From Nymphaea colorata (lineage: Eukaryota > Streptophyta > Magnoliopsida > Nymphaeales > Nymphaeaceae): 64,000 bases of DNA. Shown here piece by piece: positions 38,701 to 50,785 of this stretch. The notes under the pieces are model-generated. The model searched no databases, had not been told where the DNA came from, and worked only from the letters and a program-made list of their open reading frames with translations. The stretch is taken from assembly GCF_008831285.2 (NCBI RefSeq), contig NC_045138.2, positions 16,587,934 through 16,651,933 on the forward strand, written 5' to 3'. Made by a program: the position numbers and the translations under genes. The number at the start of each line of letters is the position of its first letter. The first letter of the stretch is position 1.

Positions 38701-41700
38701 ATTGAATTATATCAAATCATCGACATCCCTTACATATTTTTGCAGTGAAATCCTTCATGGGTATCTTCTTCATTCATGAATTTTGGCATGCTATTTCAGG
38801 CCAAAAGAAATCCTGTGGGGTTATTGAATTCATGTATTTTCTTTTACTGGAAAACATAATGTAGTCGTTGTTTGCATGTGCCCGATGTTTCAATGCATTC
38901 ACAATTTGCAGCAGCAGAGCTATGTTTTGCTTAACAGGAATCAGAATACATATTATTAAGTGCAACTGCTGCAAAACACACAATCAGAAACATGTACATT
39001 GTACAACTGTTTGTTACCCATGCTTTGGTTTAAATTGTTGCCGAGAAAAAAGATAAAGGTGAAACAAATTTTTCTCCAAATTTTTCAGGCATTGCCCATA
39101 AGTCCATTACTAGCATTACCAAGGAAATCAATTCTGACTTCAATAAATTTTGACAGCCTGACTTATTAGTATTAGGCCTCTCTCCTAGTCTTTACAACGA
39201 GTTATCAAGATCTAGCGTCCCAGCATTATATATAACTTTTAACTGGAGAAATGTACAACAGATCTAATGATTACAATCTTGATATGTTTCAGATAAAAGA
39301 CGAGTGTGAATTGTGAACCCCATTTCCTAACTTATTGAGCCAACTGAAAAAATGCGAAGCTTTTGAAGGTCAATAAAGGATCACAATGTGTATATGGGAA
39401 GTTCTATGGCTCACTACTTTCAATATATTATACATCATTGCATCCGTCCCCACTTAGTGCAGATTTCTTTGCATTGGATGGCCTTATAAAGATATCCTCT
39501 CAATTACTACAGAAGGTCCCATTTTTCTCTTAAGTCTTGGGGTTTATAGGTTGTATCCATTGTCACATATATCGTGTACGAGTATTATACGGTGAGGAAT
39601 TTTTCAGGTATAATACGGCAAAGTTGTATACCTCGGCAATATCTTGAGAAAATCTTGGCAAATTTTTTTAAAATTTAAAACATTTAATAAATCCTAAAAA
39701 TTATAAAAATAAAAATTAATAAAAATATGAAAAAACGTGAAAAAACACGTATAGCACGTGTTTTTTTCACGTTTTTTATTTTCTGGCGTTTTTTTAAAAA
39801 GATGTGTCTAATTGCTGTTTTATACGGCTGACTTATTTCTTGCGTATTGTATGCATTTTTTTTTTTAAAAAACACGTTTTTTGTGACAATGGTTGTACCG
39901 TAAGGATCTCTTGAAGACCCATCCTTTCATGAGTTACTTGCATATATTTTCCATCCCTAAAATTTCTTGAACATTTGATTTTTTCCCATCTTTGGGACCT
40001 CAACCTTAACTAGCTTTTGTCTCTACAACTTAAAATTTGCTTGGAAGGTTAGAAGCTCTTCTTCTCATAAGTTGATCTACTGATTGCATGTGTTTGTAGT
40101 TTTTCTCTCTGTATTTAAGAACTGAGTCTAGCTCATATTCTCTAACTTTTGTGCTTTAATTGTTTTACTTATCATTCTTCCAAAAGTTTGCTGTATATCA
40201 CTGTCCAGTTTGAGTTGTATAACATGGTTTTTCTTTTGGCTATATCAGAAACTCCTTTATGAAGCCAAGTGCAGACTTGGAGAGATCCTCTCAGCATTCG
40301 AGTTCTTGGATTCCGAATCAATGAATATGGTATGGTATTTTATTGAAAGAGCTTATTTGTGTCAGCAATATAAGTCTTCTTCAGTGAATTTTTGTTTCAT
40401 CCTAACATGTGGGTGTAGTGACTCCTTGCGTCTCTAACAAGGAAAAGAACTAAGAAGTAGTTTAATAAATTGTATCACTCATATAATATAGCTTAACTAT
40501 CTTTCTGGTCATGACATTTAAGTTAAACCATAATGTCATTTAAGGCTGGTCGTGCACATTGTTGTGTCAACTGTAAAACTGAGGGATACCTGTTTACCTA
40601 GTGTTTGACTCATTCTATACAACAGCTGGCATATCTTTTGTGTGGAGTTCATCTTCTGTGCATCTCTCTGTATCTATGACTGCTTACCAGTTAAGGAGCA
40701 GACATGGCAGGCCAGCTGGGATGCTGCCAGTCATATGGTAACTTACCATCCATGGTTTGGTCCCAGTAGCTGATGATTTTCTTTCTATTTTAGGGGGCAT
40801 TTGATGGTGAAAAAAGGTTTTGTAGGAGAAACATTTTCAGAAAGAGTATTTAGGGGGACAGGTAAGGGTGATCAATGAGTCAAGCTACTGAAGCTCGAAC
40901 CCTGACTCATCTAGTGGATGAGTCAAGTTCAACTCAAATGCCGAACATGTTTATTGTAATGAGTTGAGCTTGAGTCGGGTGAGCTCGGCTTGTTTAAGCT
41001 CGAGTAAACTTGTCTAGCACATGTATATAAATATTTCCTTATATTGCCCAAATGATATTGGTGTTGCATCAGACGTTTTCTTGAACTCTTTAAAGGGAGG
41101 TTGCAATGTCAAACCCTTCTATTGACTCTTTTATTTAAATTTAAAATAATTTTTTTATGCTCAGGCCAAGGTGGCTCGAGCTTAGGCAAGCTGATCTCCA
41201 GCTTCCAGGCTTATTTGAGCCGACCTTGAGTCACTGAAATTGATCTCCAGCTGAGCTCGATCTTGCCCAGCTCTTCTTGAAACTGGCTGGTGAACACCCC
41301 CAGTGACAGGATTGGATAAAAAGTTTTTGTTAGGGAATAAGTTTTTTGTGTTTGGTCGCTTAGAAAAATTGTTCCTGAACTTTGTTTAGTGTTTGATTGC
41401 TTAGCTAAAGTTATTGAAGGGAAGGAGGAAATGAGGGTGATTTTTTTGCCATGCTCACTCAAGGTGGTGACTGAGTTTAAGCTTTAAAGAGCTATTGATA
41501 AAGTTCGCTAATTTTAGCAATTGTGATGCGTTGTGAAAATCCAAACAATGGTTACATGTAACACAGAAAGAACAGAACCTGAGTATTATTACAGATGAAA
41601 CCTAGCACATAGTCATTACATTTCTCCTTAACTAGAATGAACTGAATAATCATTCCCTCCAGCTACATCATTGGTCTCAAAATAGTAGACAGCACCACTT

Positions 41701-44700
41701 GGAAATATTGTTGGTAGCCATAATAAACATGGTAATACTCAAGCTTCTTATGCAATCATGGGAAGTACATTTGATGATGTTGTTCCATGCTAACATCTTC
41801 AAAAGAGGACCAACCAGCTTGACTATTAGTACTGAAATCAGTGAGGAGACCAAGAATACAGCAATCTAGACTTCAGAGGATGAATCAAATAAAATTGAAA
41901 GGCATCAATGTGAAAACTAGTATTATCAACCAATGAATAACCAAAACCAATTGGGTGCTTTCCAAATCATATGATCTACATATTAAAACAGAAGTAAATA
42001 AATTGACAGTGGGAAACATAAACAAGTCCTAATTTTTCTTACTTTTGTGTTCATTATTTTCATTTTCCTTCTTATAAGCCATATAATTCTCAGCGCTCCA
42101 AGAAGCTTGCAAATGTGGAGAACAAGAAAAGCTTCAACCACACCTAAAACCATACCTGCCAATACATTCAAAACAAAATGCTTATCTGATAAAATGCAAG
42201 TTGATGCTGGAGCCGACTGTAATTTGATGATCCTTCTGAACCCATGGCCCAAAAAACCACCACATTTCTTGAGCTGAGCCAAATAGAGCCACATAAAATA
42301 CCTGACAAAGCATTACCTTGAAGAATGGCTGCTAGGGAAGGACTAATGGTCAATGGAGATGACAAGAGACATGACCTTTTTGCAAACTGGAGAAGGCTTG
42401 TGGATGTAGAACTTGGTCACACTAACAACAGCAATGTCAAGTAGGCATCTGACCAAGAGATGGAATAGAAGCGAGGAGTTGAAGGGGTCATAGACGATAG
42501 GCTTGTGGCAGAAGAGGGAGTCAAGCGCAAACCAGCCATTGCCATAGAACTATAGGTCTATGAAGAGGAAGCGTGGGAGACAGGCAAGCAGTGTGGATGG
42601 AGAGAGAACAGTGTGTCGTAGAATAGTGTTCACATGTGAATCCCTAACATGCAAAAATAGTTTTCCCCAAAACATAAGTCTGACCCTGTGGGTTCAACAA
42701 AAATAAGGTGCAAAACAGGAACCATTTGATAAACTTTTTTTTGAAAAGTTTATTGATGTTTGATACATTTTCTGCATTTCCACAAAGTCAGGAATATTTT
42801 CCCCTTAAGTGAACTTTTTCTGGGGCACCAAATGCCCTTTATGATTCAGTGAGGTGCTTGTCAAATTTCAAGCAATCTATTATTTGCTCGTTTTTTCAGT
42901 GGAAGTAGAATCTCTTCAATCCATAAAATTCCAGCATATCCCTTAGTATTTCTATGTTATTATCCACTCCCACTTGTTTGCCAACCATGTTTGGTAGGTT
43001 TACCATTACCAATCTACAGTCATAAACCTGATACATGAGTCCTTTTCTTAAACATCCATCATGTTCCCATTTACTGGCCTTTAGTTGAATCCTAGTTACT
43101 GCACTACTTCTAGAAAAGACCAATTCAATCAAGAAAGTTTTTGACTATTGTGCTCTATTTAGAAAACATGGATTCCATTTATCCAGTCTCAAATTACCAA
43201 ATATACAAATGATGTGCTTCAGACCCAAGATAGTGGTCCTAATTTCCAAGTGGGTCCTTCTATATGCAAAGAATTCCAGGTTTGCATGTATTTTGTTAGT
43301 TTGATTTCAACTGACCTTTATAACATAAGTACGTGCTTAGCTGATGCTTTGTTTGATTATTTTCAATATGACCTGAGTAACAACTCTTGCTATTGTCCTC
43401 ATCTGGTGCTTCAAGTTTCACTGTGTTGGGATGAGAGTTGCTCATTTTGGTCTAATCATAGAGAAAGCTAAATGCAAATGAAAAAGTATATGTCACCCAG
43501 ATTATATAATTTGTGTGGTGGCACACATAGCATATGGCTATAGTTAAAAGATCAACACAAGTTGCTTATTCATATATTTACAACTGTAACGTCTTAAATT
43601 TTACACCACAAAGACGGTAAGGGCCTGTACATGAAAGGCATATCTAATGAGCCACTGGGTCTTCCTAAATCTCTTCTAGGGTGGTATTCCACTAGTTGAC
43701 AAAATTAGGATCTTCATCTGATGTACCACAAGATCCACCAGCGTCTAAAAAGCAGATATGTTGGGGCCATTTTTTCGTCTTCACATTTACCTAACTGTTC
43801 TCCTGTCAGGCTGGCCATTTGTCTATCTTGTGTATTTTCTCAAGATATGTTTATTTTTCCATGTGATTTTTTTTTGGGTGCTTTAATGGCAAGGTTTTGT
43901 CTAGTTGCATGACATAAATGGAATTTCCATGTATGTAACTTTGTCTACTATTTCCAATAGGTTATTACTTACTTGGAAGGTGTTCGAAACCCATTTCCTT
44001 CATCAGACTATAACTTCTATGTTCTTATTGAGACAACTGGTAGCACCGAGTCACATGATAAGTGAGCTGATCTTTTCATGCTTATGAGAAAATTTTCCAG
44101 TTATTCATATGCTATTTTGAATATGCATCAGAATTCCTCATTATCCAATGTTGTAAACTTCTTAAAGCCAGTTTTACTTATCCACGAAGTTGTCAAACAA
44201 CAGCCTGGAAGTGCGGATAATGAAGCGTGAAGGATCCATAACTGGGAGAATATACTTTCAGATGTTTCTTATATTTTCCATAATTCCTTGACTACGACTG
44301 GGTGGATGAACTGACAAACCTTTTTGGCTGATGCTTGTTCTCCAACATAATTTGAACTTTGCACATAATCTTGCCTTTTCGCAGTGTATGTGTAGACACT
44401 GCTACTGTCCGGTTCTCAGTTTCTATTTGGAGGCGTAATTATGGGGAATTAGGCCTTAAACATTTCTTCAATCTCAAGCTCAAAATTTCTTGCAGAGCAT
44501 CTGTTTTTGAACTTTGAATGTGTTTTATTGTGCTTTTTTCTCAATATTGAGGTAAAATTACATGCATCAATCATGCAGGGAGAAGCTTGAATCTTTTCTC
44601 ATGAAGTCTATGGAAGGTGGTTTGATTTCCGATGGTGTTGTAGCTCAAGACATGAACCAAACTTCTTCATTTTGGCGCATTCGCGAGGTATTTTGTGAAA

Positions 44701-47700
44701 TAATTTCAAGAACAATCTACTGTCTGTAGCATTGTCTCCTCAATTTTGTTTCCTATGTTTATGGTGAAAACATTTTTTTTTCATGAATCTGTTACAGAGA
44801 TAGGCTGTACAACCTTACTGAATGGCCTTTGTGTTTTTCTTCTGACAAAGATGTGTGTGTGTGCATTAGTCTATGCACTGATAAAGATGTTGTCATGCAA
44901 TTTCATGTCAGAGTCATGTCACTTTTCAATGTCGTAGCTAATCATTGATAAACTAAACTACTGGCGTACACAGAGCGATGCTTTATCAGAGCTTTCAAGG
45001 CTTTCCTTATGAATGTTGTCATCATTATATGTGATAACCATCTTTTGAGAATTGCACTCTATCTTGAGGCTAGTTTGTTGCGTTGTATGATTAAAAGAAC
45101 AGTTGGATATTTTCTCGGAAGTTTTGGGATGTTCAATTTTCTGAATTCCAATTCATCTCCAATTTGTATGGATCTTCAAGGAAGAGTTTATGCTAACAGG
45201 CTCTGATGATGTCTGGTCAGAACTCTCTTATTGCTATTAACTGTAAAGGGTATGACACCTAGATTTTCCGTTTGAAGAGAAAACAACCCTCAAACACCCT
45301 AAGAACTTGATTTTATTATCATTGACTGGTCTTGCATTTACAAGAATGAGGCTACTTATTTTATTGCTGCAATTTTATGAAAATGTGGATCTGAATCTTA
45401 GAGTAATTGCATCCATTTCCCACGACCAAATTACACTATTTTTTCTTCTGGATCCCAAATTCAGTGCCTTATGCTACTGACCCTGTGATTGACTTGATCC
45501 ATAACAGAGGTGGGGTCATAACACTGAACCATGACCACGTGCTTGTCACATACCAATCTTGTTTCTTGACTTTTCCACCTAAAATTTGGTTGAAAGTTAC
45601 TTCATTCACATTTAGGAGCTGCACATGTTTAAAAATCTCTTTTCCAATCATTGGCAGTATTTGATGCTATTTGCTGACTTGGTTATTAAAGTTGCCATTA
45701 TTCAAATGGTCACATCTCTGCTGTATCACCTGCAACTGTCTTCCGTTTTTACTTCCTTGGTTCTTCTGCTATCATCTGTTGTTGATGAAATGTTCTTTAA
45801 GATAAATGTTTTATGAGCTTTACCAGTTAGTGCATTTTTTAACAATACTAGGACTATATCAGAGACCTCATAGCTAACTTGATTCATGGGCTCTTGAATT
45901 CATAGTCATTTTTTTTATTTAGGATGACTGGTTGGAGGACCTGCTGCTCTGGTACTTGTGGTTTTTCATTATGCCTTAAACATCTCTTGCATTCATGTGT
46001 ACAAGCAATCAGCCTTTTGACTTCTCTTTGAATTGTCTTTTTCATTTGTAATCTGGGTTTTTTCAATATTTGAAAATAGCATCCTTCTTCTGAAAACATC
46101 CTTTGCCTTTCAAGTTTATCATTTTAAAATTGCAAAAGAGGACCATTATCTGACCTTTCTTTTAGTTTCTTTATTTTCTAAATGGGTGACTTTAGTGTCT
46201 AAGGTATTCTCTTCCTGTCTGAGTTGGTGGACATATTTGTGCTCATGTGCATAACAGACACCTAGAGATTTAAACATGACCTGTATATAATAGTTTTGTT
46301 GCTAAGAACAGAAATTGCTCAATTGGAAATTCTGCTTTGGATTATAAAGGTGGTAATTTTTCTGAAACCAGTGCCACATAGTTACACCATGGAATCTGTT
46401 CAAAATTACAGCTTCCTTAATATTAGTTCTTCAGTGTTTTTTTTCCTCTTTCATGTCAAATGGTGCAGATCCACATGCTTGTTCTTTTTCTCCGCTCTGT
46501 TTCCCCAAAAATGCATTTAGATGGCTTGTCAATTGCAGGGAATTAGTGAAGCATTAGTCAGAGCAGGTGCTGTCTACAAGTACGATCTATCCTTGCCTGT
46601 TGAAAAAATTTATGAGATCGTGGAGGAAATGCGGTCAAGATTAGGTAATTAAATGTGCTTTCCCCATTTATAAAAATTCAGGTTATTGTTTCTTCACAAA
46701 CTTTTTACTTCCTGTATGGGCAATCGGTGTTTGCTTTTCTTGGAGACTCTTTCATCCTGTTGCCACTCTCCTCTAGTCATTCTGTAGGTGACTTGGTTCA
46801 CATTTTATCAGGTCAGTCAGCAACAGTTTTGGGATATGGCCACCTTGGAGATGGTAATCTGCATCTGAATGTCTCTGTACCTGAATATGATGACAAAGTA
46901 ACAGCAAAATCCCTTTGTGGTTCAATAATGAGATCTTGTGATCATATGCCTTGCCTTGATGCAATTACTTGATAAATATAATGCACAGAGAAAAACTGAC
47001 CCAGCTCTAACTCAAAACTTTCAGGTTTCTGCAAAAATTGAACCTTTTGTATATGAATGGACATCCAAGCATCGGGGAAGTATCAGTGCTGAACATGGAC
47101 TTGGGCAGATGAAAGCCAATGAAATCCATTACAGCAAGCCTGTTGAAGCTGTAAAATTTATTTCCTTGGTTGCCTTTTTCTAAATAGATAATAAAGTACC
47201 CTTTATCGCCAAATGTTGTTAAAGGTGTTTCCTTAAACTAGGTATAAATTTCAAAATGGTGCATGTTAGTGAGTTAGAAAATAGCAATTTAGTTCCACAT
47301 CTCCAAAAGTCAGTGACATTGAAAAGATTCATGATAGTTTCACAACGTTGCCTCTTCTGAAACATTATCAGCGTGATAGGAAACTAAACATCTATTATAA
47401 AGCTAATTTATGTCATATTTCTTTTCGCGAATAATTGTTGCTTTTGTCTTTTTAAGTTCACAATGTCCCAAAAGCTCCACGATTATATCAAAAAATCCCT
47501 AAGTCCTGCAATATTGTTTTTGCATGCAATTAAATTCATCAGGAAGCATATTAGTCTGCTGCCTTTGGAAAACCAAAAAGAAAGGATTTCTATTCGTGAT
47601 TGACCTGTGACGATAGTGCTCTTGAAGTTTGTCTTTGGTATTCAGAAGTTGCAGCTTCAATCCTAGACAGCAAGTTCTGGTTGCTTGACTCGTAATAGAA

Positions 47701-48070
47701 TATGAAGAATCTGGTATTCTGTCGTCTTTGCCTTCAAACCTAAAATTTATTTGACCACTTGAGAATCTTATGCTGCTAGCTCATGTTCTCAAATGTGGAG
47801 TTTATTTAAAACATGAAGGCCTACTTGTTCTGTTATTTTTGAAGTTCTCAGAATTTGCAATTCTTAATCAATCTTACAAATTTATTTCCTTTGTGTGCCG
47901 ATGGGTGTGGCACTCTTGCATGCATCGTACAAGTTTGTGCATTTTTCTTCCTATTTTCTAATTCTTTGTGTGCATATCAGGTTCAACTCATGGCTTCCAT
48001 AAAGAAGCTGTTGGATCCCAATGGAATAATGAACCCATACAAAGTTCTTCCTCAGTCCGTACTTTGCTAA
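31147..48070 (+). CDS. D2HGDH: D-2-hydroxyglutarate dehydrogenase, mitochondrial (FAD-linked)
   Basis: The enzyme oxidises D-2-hydroxyglutarate to 2-oxoglutarate in mitochondria; in plants electrons go to the ETF/ETFQO route during lysine and branched-chain amino-acid breakdown. Fifteen exons: 31147-31261, 31375-31673, 32591-32692, 35157-35204, 36217-36287, 36837-36955, 38086-38181, 38274-38383, 40249-40329, 43961-44061, 44579-44687, 46539-46644, 46812-46897, 47025-47150, 47981-48070; 552 aa, near the Arabidopsis length. An Arg-rich presequence precedes the FAD-binding domain with [11 protein letters not shown] (155-165) and [10 protein letters not shown]. The C-terminal FAD-oxidase domain keeps GHLGDGNLH (His463, His470) and EHGLG (Glu504), matching the human metal-binding triad in spacing. 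Intron 7 starts with GC (38182). For exon 13 I chose the acceptor at 46811: it gives [13 protein letters not shown] without gap; one at 46787 would add eight residues in frame. Introns hold several transposons, all non-disruptive to the frame. Confidence 0.95.
32718..32744. repeat. TA microsatellite in intron 3 of D2HGDH
   Basis: About 13 TA units lie 25 bp after the exon 3 donor (32693). Confidence 0.9.
32986..33745. repeat. Transposon-like region in D2HGDH intron 3 with perfect palindrome
   Basis: The stretch repeats motifs such as 'tacccatgt', 'cacatgggtgcac' and 'cccatgtgacattgat' in both orientations and has a local G+C rise around 33240-33300, unlike ordinary intron DNA. Its right end is a perfect inverted repeat of 21-nt arms (33703-33723 and 33725-33745) around one base. 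It is probably a decayed non-autonomous DNA transposon; I found no clear target duplication. Confidence 0.5.
39550..39899. mobile_element. MITE-like element with terminal inverted repeats, D2HGDH intron 8
   Basis: The ends carry an 11-bp perfect inverted repeat (CCATTGTCACA at 39557-39567, its complement at 39882-39892), extending imperfectly outward by several bases. The centre contains a second inverted repeat: arms 39730-39750 and 39756-39777 around ATAGC, one extra T in the right arm. Length is about 350 bp and there is no coding capacity. This is the structure of a MITE; the superfamily is uncertain because I cannot fix the target duplication. Confidence 0.65.
40863..41302. mobile_element. 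hAT-like non-autonomous element nested in the TIR element
   Basis: Ends are TAAGGGTGATCAATGAG and, on the other strand, TGGGGGTGTTCACCAGC, an imperfect inverted repeat. Flanking octamers GGGACAGG (40855-40862) and GTGACAGG (41303-41310) agree at 7 of 8, as expected for an aged 8-bp hAT target duplication. The inside is rich in 'agctcgag' and 'gagctcg' motifs. A related fragment lies at 48535-48684. Length is 440 bp, with no coding capacity. Confidence 0.7.
41983..42660 (-). pseudogene. Lipid phosphate phosphatase (PAP2 family) pseudogene, antisense in D2HGDH intron 9
   Basis: Read on the minus strand, one frame of about 226 codons from 42660 to the stop at 41983-41985 resembles a plant PAP2 phosphatase: [13 protein letters not shown], then [10 protein letters not shown], then SFPSSHSSR, then [19 protein letters not shown]. 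These correspond to the three phosphatase motifs (KX6RP, PSGH, SRX5HX3D). The frame has three stops, at 42550-42552, 42343-42345 and 42313-42315. Key residues have changed: the RP arginine is Ser, PSGH is PSSH, and the last Asp is Asn. Nothing else breaks the frame, so decay was by substitution. It lies wholly within the TIR element 40793-42838. No intron is needed to read through. Family identity is from motif order recalled from plant PAP2 proteins; a search would confirm it. Confidence 0.75.
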
Positions 48071-48534
48071 AGGTAACGTAACTTTGGCTGATTGCAGAGT
48101 TCCTTGTTATGCTTTCCGTACATCGTTTTCTGGAATTTAATGCTCATGTGTTAGCATAACAAAATCACTGTTCCTCTTTTGGGTGATAATTGACAATATA
48201 TTCTGGTTTCTCATGCTAATGGATTGATTAAAGGTGCACCATGTTCGTTATTGAATAAACCGTGCATTGTGCTTTTGAATCACTGAACACAATAAGGTCG
48301 CAAATGTAACATCTGTATGTTACTGTATCATTTATTATCTATTGCTGAAAATACTTGAAGTCACCAGGCACCAGTTGTGCTGAAGCATCATATTTAACCA
48401 TCTAATAACAAAGGATTGGGATCTCCCTCGCTGTCTTCCTCTCTCTCACACACCGTGTGTGCAAACATGTTCATGCACCGCACAGACCCACATTCAAAGG
48501 GACACGAGGGGGTTATTCTTCGGCTTTATCTTAA

Positions 48535-48684
48535 AACGAGGCAATTCGAGCTGACTTCAAGTTTTAAGAGTTCAAGCCGAGTTGAGCTCGAGCTAATGAA
48601 ATCAAACTCAACTCGAGCTCGAACCGAGTTCGAATTTCTTTCAAAACACTCGAGCTGAGTTCGAGCTGGCTCGTGAACATCCCT
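48535..48684. mobile_element. hAT-like fragment, relative of 40863-41302
   Basis: The sequence is packed with 'gagctcgag' and 'cgagctgag' motifs and ends GGCTCGTGAACATCCCTA, which matches the GGCTGGTGAACACCCCCA end of the intron 9 element. The other end is not recognisable, so the copy is truncated. Confidence 0.6.
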
Positions 48685-50144
48685 ACTGAAGTGAATCACG
48701 AATGCATCATTGATACCAAATTGAGCAACAGAGTTATGCAGCTATGAACACAAGTGAATCATATACATTGTTGTTACCAAATTAAGCAACAAAGTTATAT
48801 AGCTATGGATTTTCATGTGGTTTAGACTAATTCACACTTGTATATGCATCAAGCTTCCAAGTGAAGTGAAAGAGAGGATCATTACTCGCCGCTTGGAAAA
48901 GCCCTTCTCCTATGTTTCCCACCTTTAGGTCCTTGGGTTTTATCAGCATTAGGCAATAAACCTTAAGTTAGGTGCTTAGCCCTGCCACTTAAGATGTAAA
49001 GGCGTAACGCTCATGGCAATTGAATTAAAGACACTTCTCTCCAGTCTGGTAAGCAACCAGTCTCCACTTTGATTCCTCGGGGGTGAATTCTCTTTGTTGC
49101 AAACGAGAGGTCATCGACACACAAGTTGAAAAGTGGTGAAGATAGCATATCTAGGCATTGATGCAGGCTTTGTACCCTGGAAGATGAGAGGTTGGGTGAA
49201 GGCTTCGACCTTCTTTTGGTAGTGAATCAAACCCTGATCATCCAATACTTATTTTTTTATGTAAAATTTTGCAATAAAATATGTGCATTAAAAAGATCTG
49301 CTGCTTCTACCATCATAGCACTCCTGAACAGTTTCAATCGGCTTGATTTTCTTGGCTGAGGATCCACATCTGAATTTACAATAGTATGATGATTTTTTTC
49401 AATCCCAGCCTACCACTTTAACTGCCACCGTACTCGATGTTGCTTTTTAACCTTTCAAGTATGATTTGGCGGGTCCAATATCCCTTCTTAATCTAAACAT
49501 TATTTACCAAAGAAATCATACCATGCTGCAATGACTCTACTGAGCTTTCCACGACAATCAAGGAACTTGTTGAGTCAGATATCACTTGCCCAAATTGGGA
49601 TTCATAATGAATTCGTATCTCGGAGATATCACCAACAATTACACTCAAATAAATCCTATTGTTTAACAAATGCCATTTCAACATGGAGTATATATGTAAT
49701 AAATTTCTAACTGGTTTATGTATAACTGAAGTATTGATATAGTAGAAGTTTAGAATATAAAATGGTGAAATAATTTAAATCAATGTTACTTTGGTTTCTA
49801 TCTTATTCAATTACAAATTAAAAATATTGTTAAAAAAAGAGGATTCTTTTTGTAAAGTTTATTTCTAACTAGTATAAGTTCCCAACATTTGTATCTAATC
49901 GAGTCCGTTCTTTATTGAATCTCGGTTAGATGATGGACTTGGATCCGTGTCGGGTTATAAAACAGAACCAGATTTGAACTGATTAGTAATTGGATTTGAA
50001 TATCTTTACCGTATCTAAGTAAACATATTCAAAATCAAATCAATTGGTAATCAGGTCTGCCCAATGCATTTACATCCCTAATTGTGAGATCTGATCTAAA
50101 TAATAAATGAAGGTTTCACAGATCTCGTCATTGATCCATTTTGG

Positions 50145-50785
50145 CTGCATCGTGTGGATTGCAGAAGTGGCCAATAAAATCCATATCCAATTCGCCTATC
50201 TACTTGTTCATGTACCCGAAATCCCAATTGCCCTTGGATTTTGAGACTGTAGGGACGCAAATGGATCAAATCTGAATAAGCCAAATACACATGAAACCGG
50301 ACCCGGTACATCCATATACAAAGCCGATCAGCCTCCTTAAGGACATTTTGGTCATTTACTTGGTACCTTAATGGCATACACGTAGGCGCCAACTCCGCCT
50401 AGTTGAGAGAAAGATAATATTTGACTCGACGAAGGGCATTCTCGACATTGTGAAGGTAGAAAAATTTTCGCTTGATTTTCTAAAAAATAAAAAGACAAAT
50501 TTTTCTCTTCAATAGTGCAGATGGGTGGTGTCGACATTTTCTATTTTTATAAAAAATAAAAAAATCTTATTTTAAACTACATGAACTTTTTTATGTGTTT
50601 ACAAATATACCCCTCTGAGTGCGACGGTTGAACATTTAAAAGGGAATTTTTATTACCCTTCAAATACTCGTTGGTTTTCGCCAACCATTTCAAAAGGAAA
50701 AACTTTTCAAACAAATAATCGATTATAATAGAAAAAAAAGGAAATGCAATTCTTTAATATTATTAGACATGCACCAAGGTTGTGC
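50145..50785. repeat. Repeat A, upstream of the ubiquitin-conjugating enzyme gene
   Basis: This roughly 640-bp segment is colinear with 53275-53950 in the same orientation. Shared blocks in order include 'tcgcc.atctac.tgttc', 'aaatggatcaaatctgaat', 'ccggtac', 'ccttaatggcatacac', 'ttttatgtgttta', 'atactcgttggtt' and 'aatataatagaaaaaaaa'-like sequence. Divergence is substantial (many substitutions and small indels). Confidence 0.75.

Larger units (their letters stand above)
40793..42838. mobile_element. TIR element with TTA target duplications (PIF/Harbinger-like), D2HGDH intron 9
   Basis: The left end is GGGGGCATTTGATGG after TTA (40790-40792); the right end, read on the other strand, is AGGGCATTTGGTG, with TTA at 42839-42841. 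Eleven of twelve core TIR bases agree. TTA duplications and G-rich TIRs fit PIF/Harbinger-type elements. The element is about 2.05 kb including a later hAT-like insertion and an antisense phosphatase pseudogene; I see no transposase. The TIR pair is short, so the pairing of these two ends is likely but not proven. Confidence 0.55.

Noticed and set aside
41560..41982. Possible further exon of the antisense PAP2 pseudogene
   Set aside because: No PAP2-like residues could be read downstream of the stop at 41983; it may be 3' UTR or transposon DNA.
46788..46811. An eight-residue insertion before the D2HGDH metal-binding motif
   Set aside because: It disappears if the acceptor at 46811 is used, which restores an ungapped family alignment; kept only as an alternative-splicing question.
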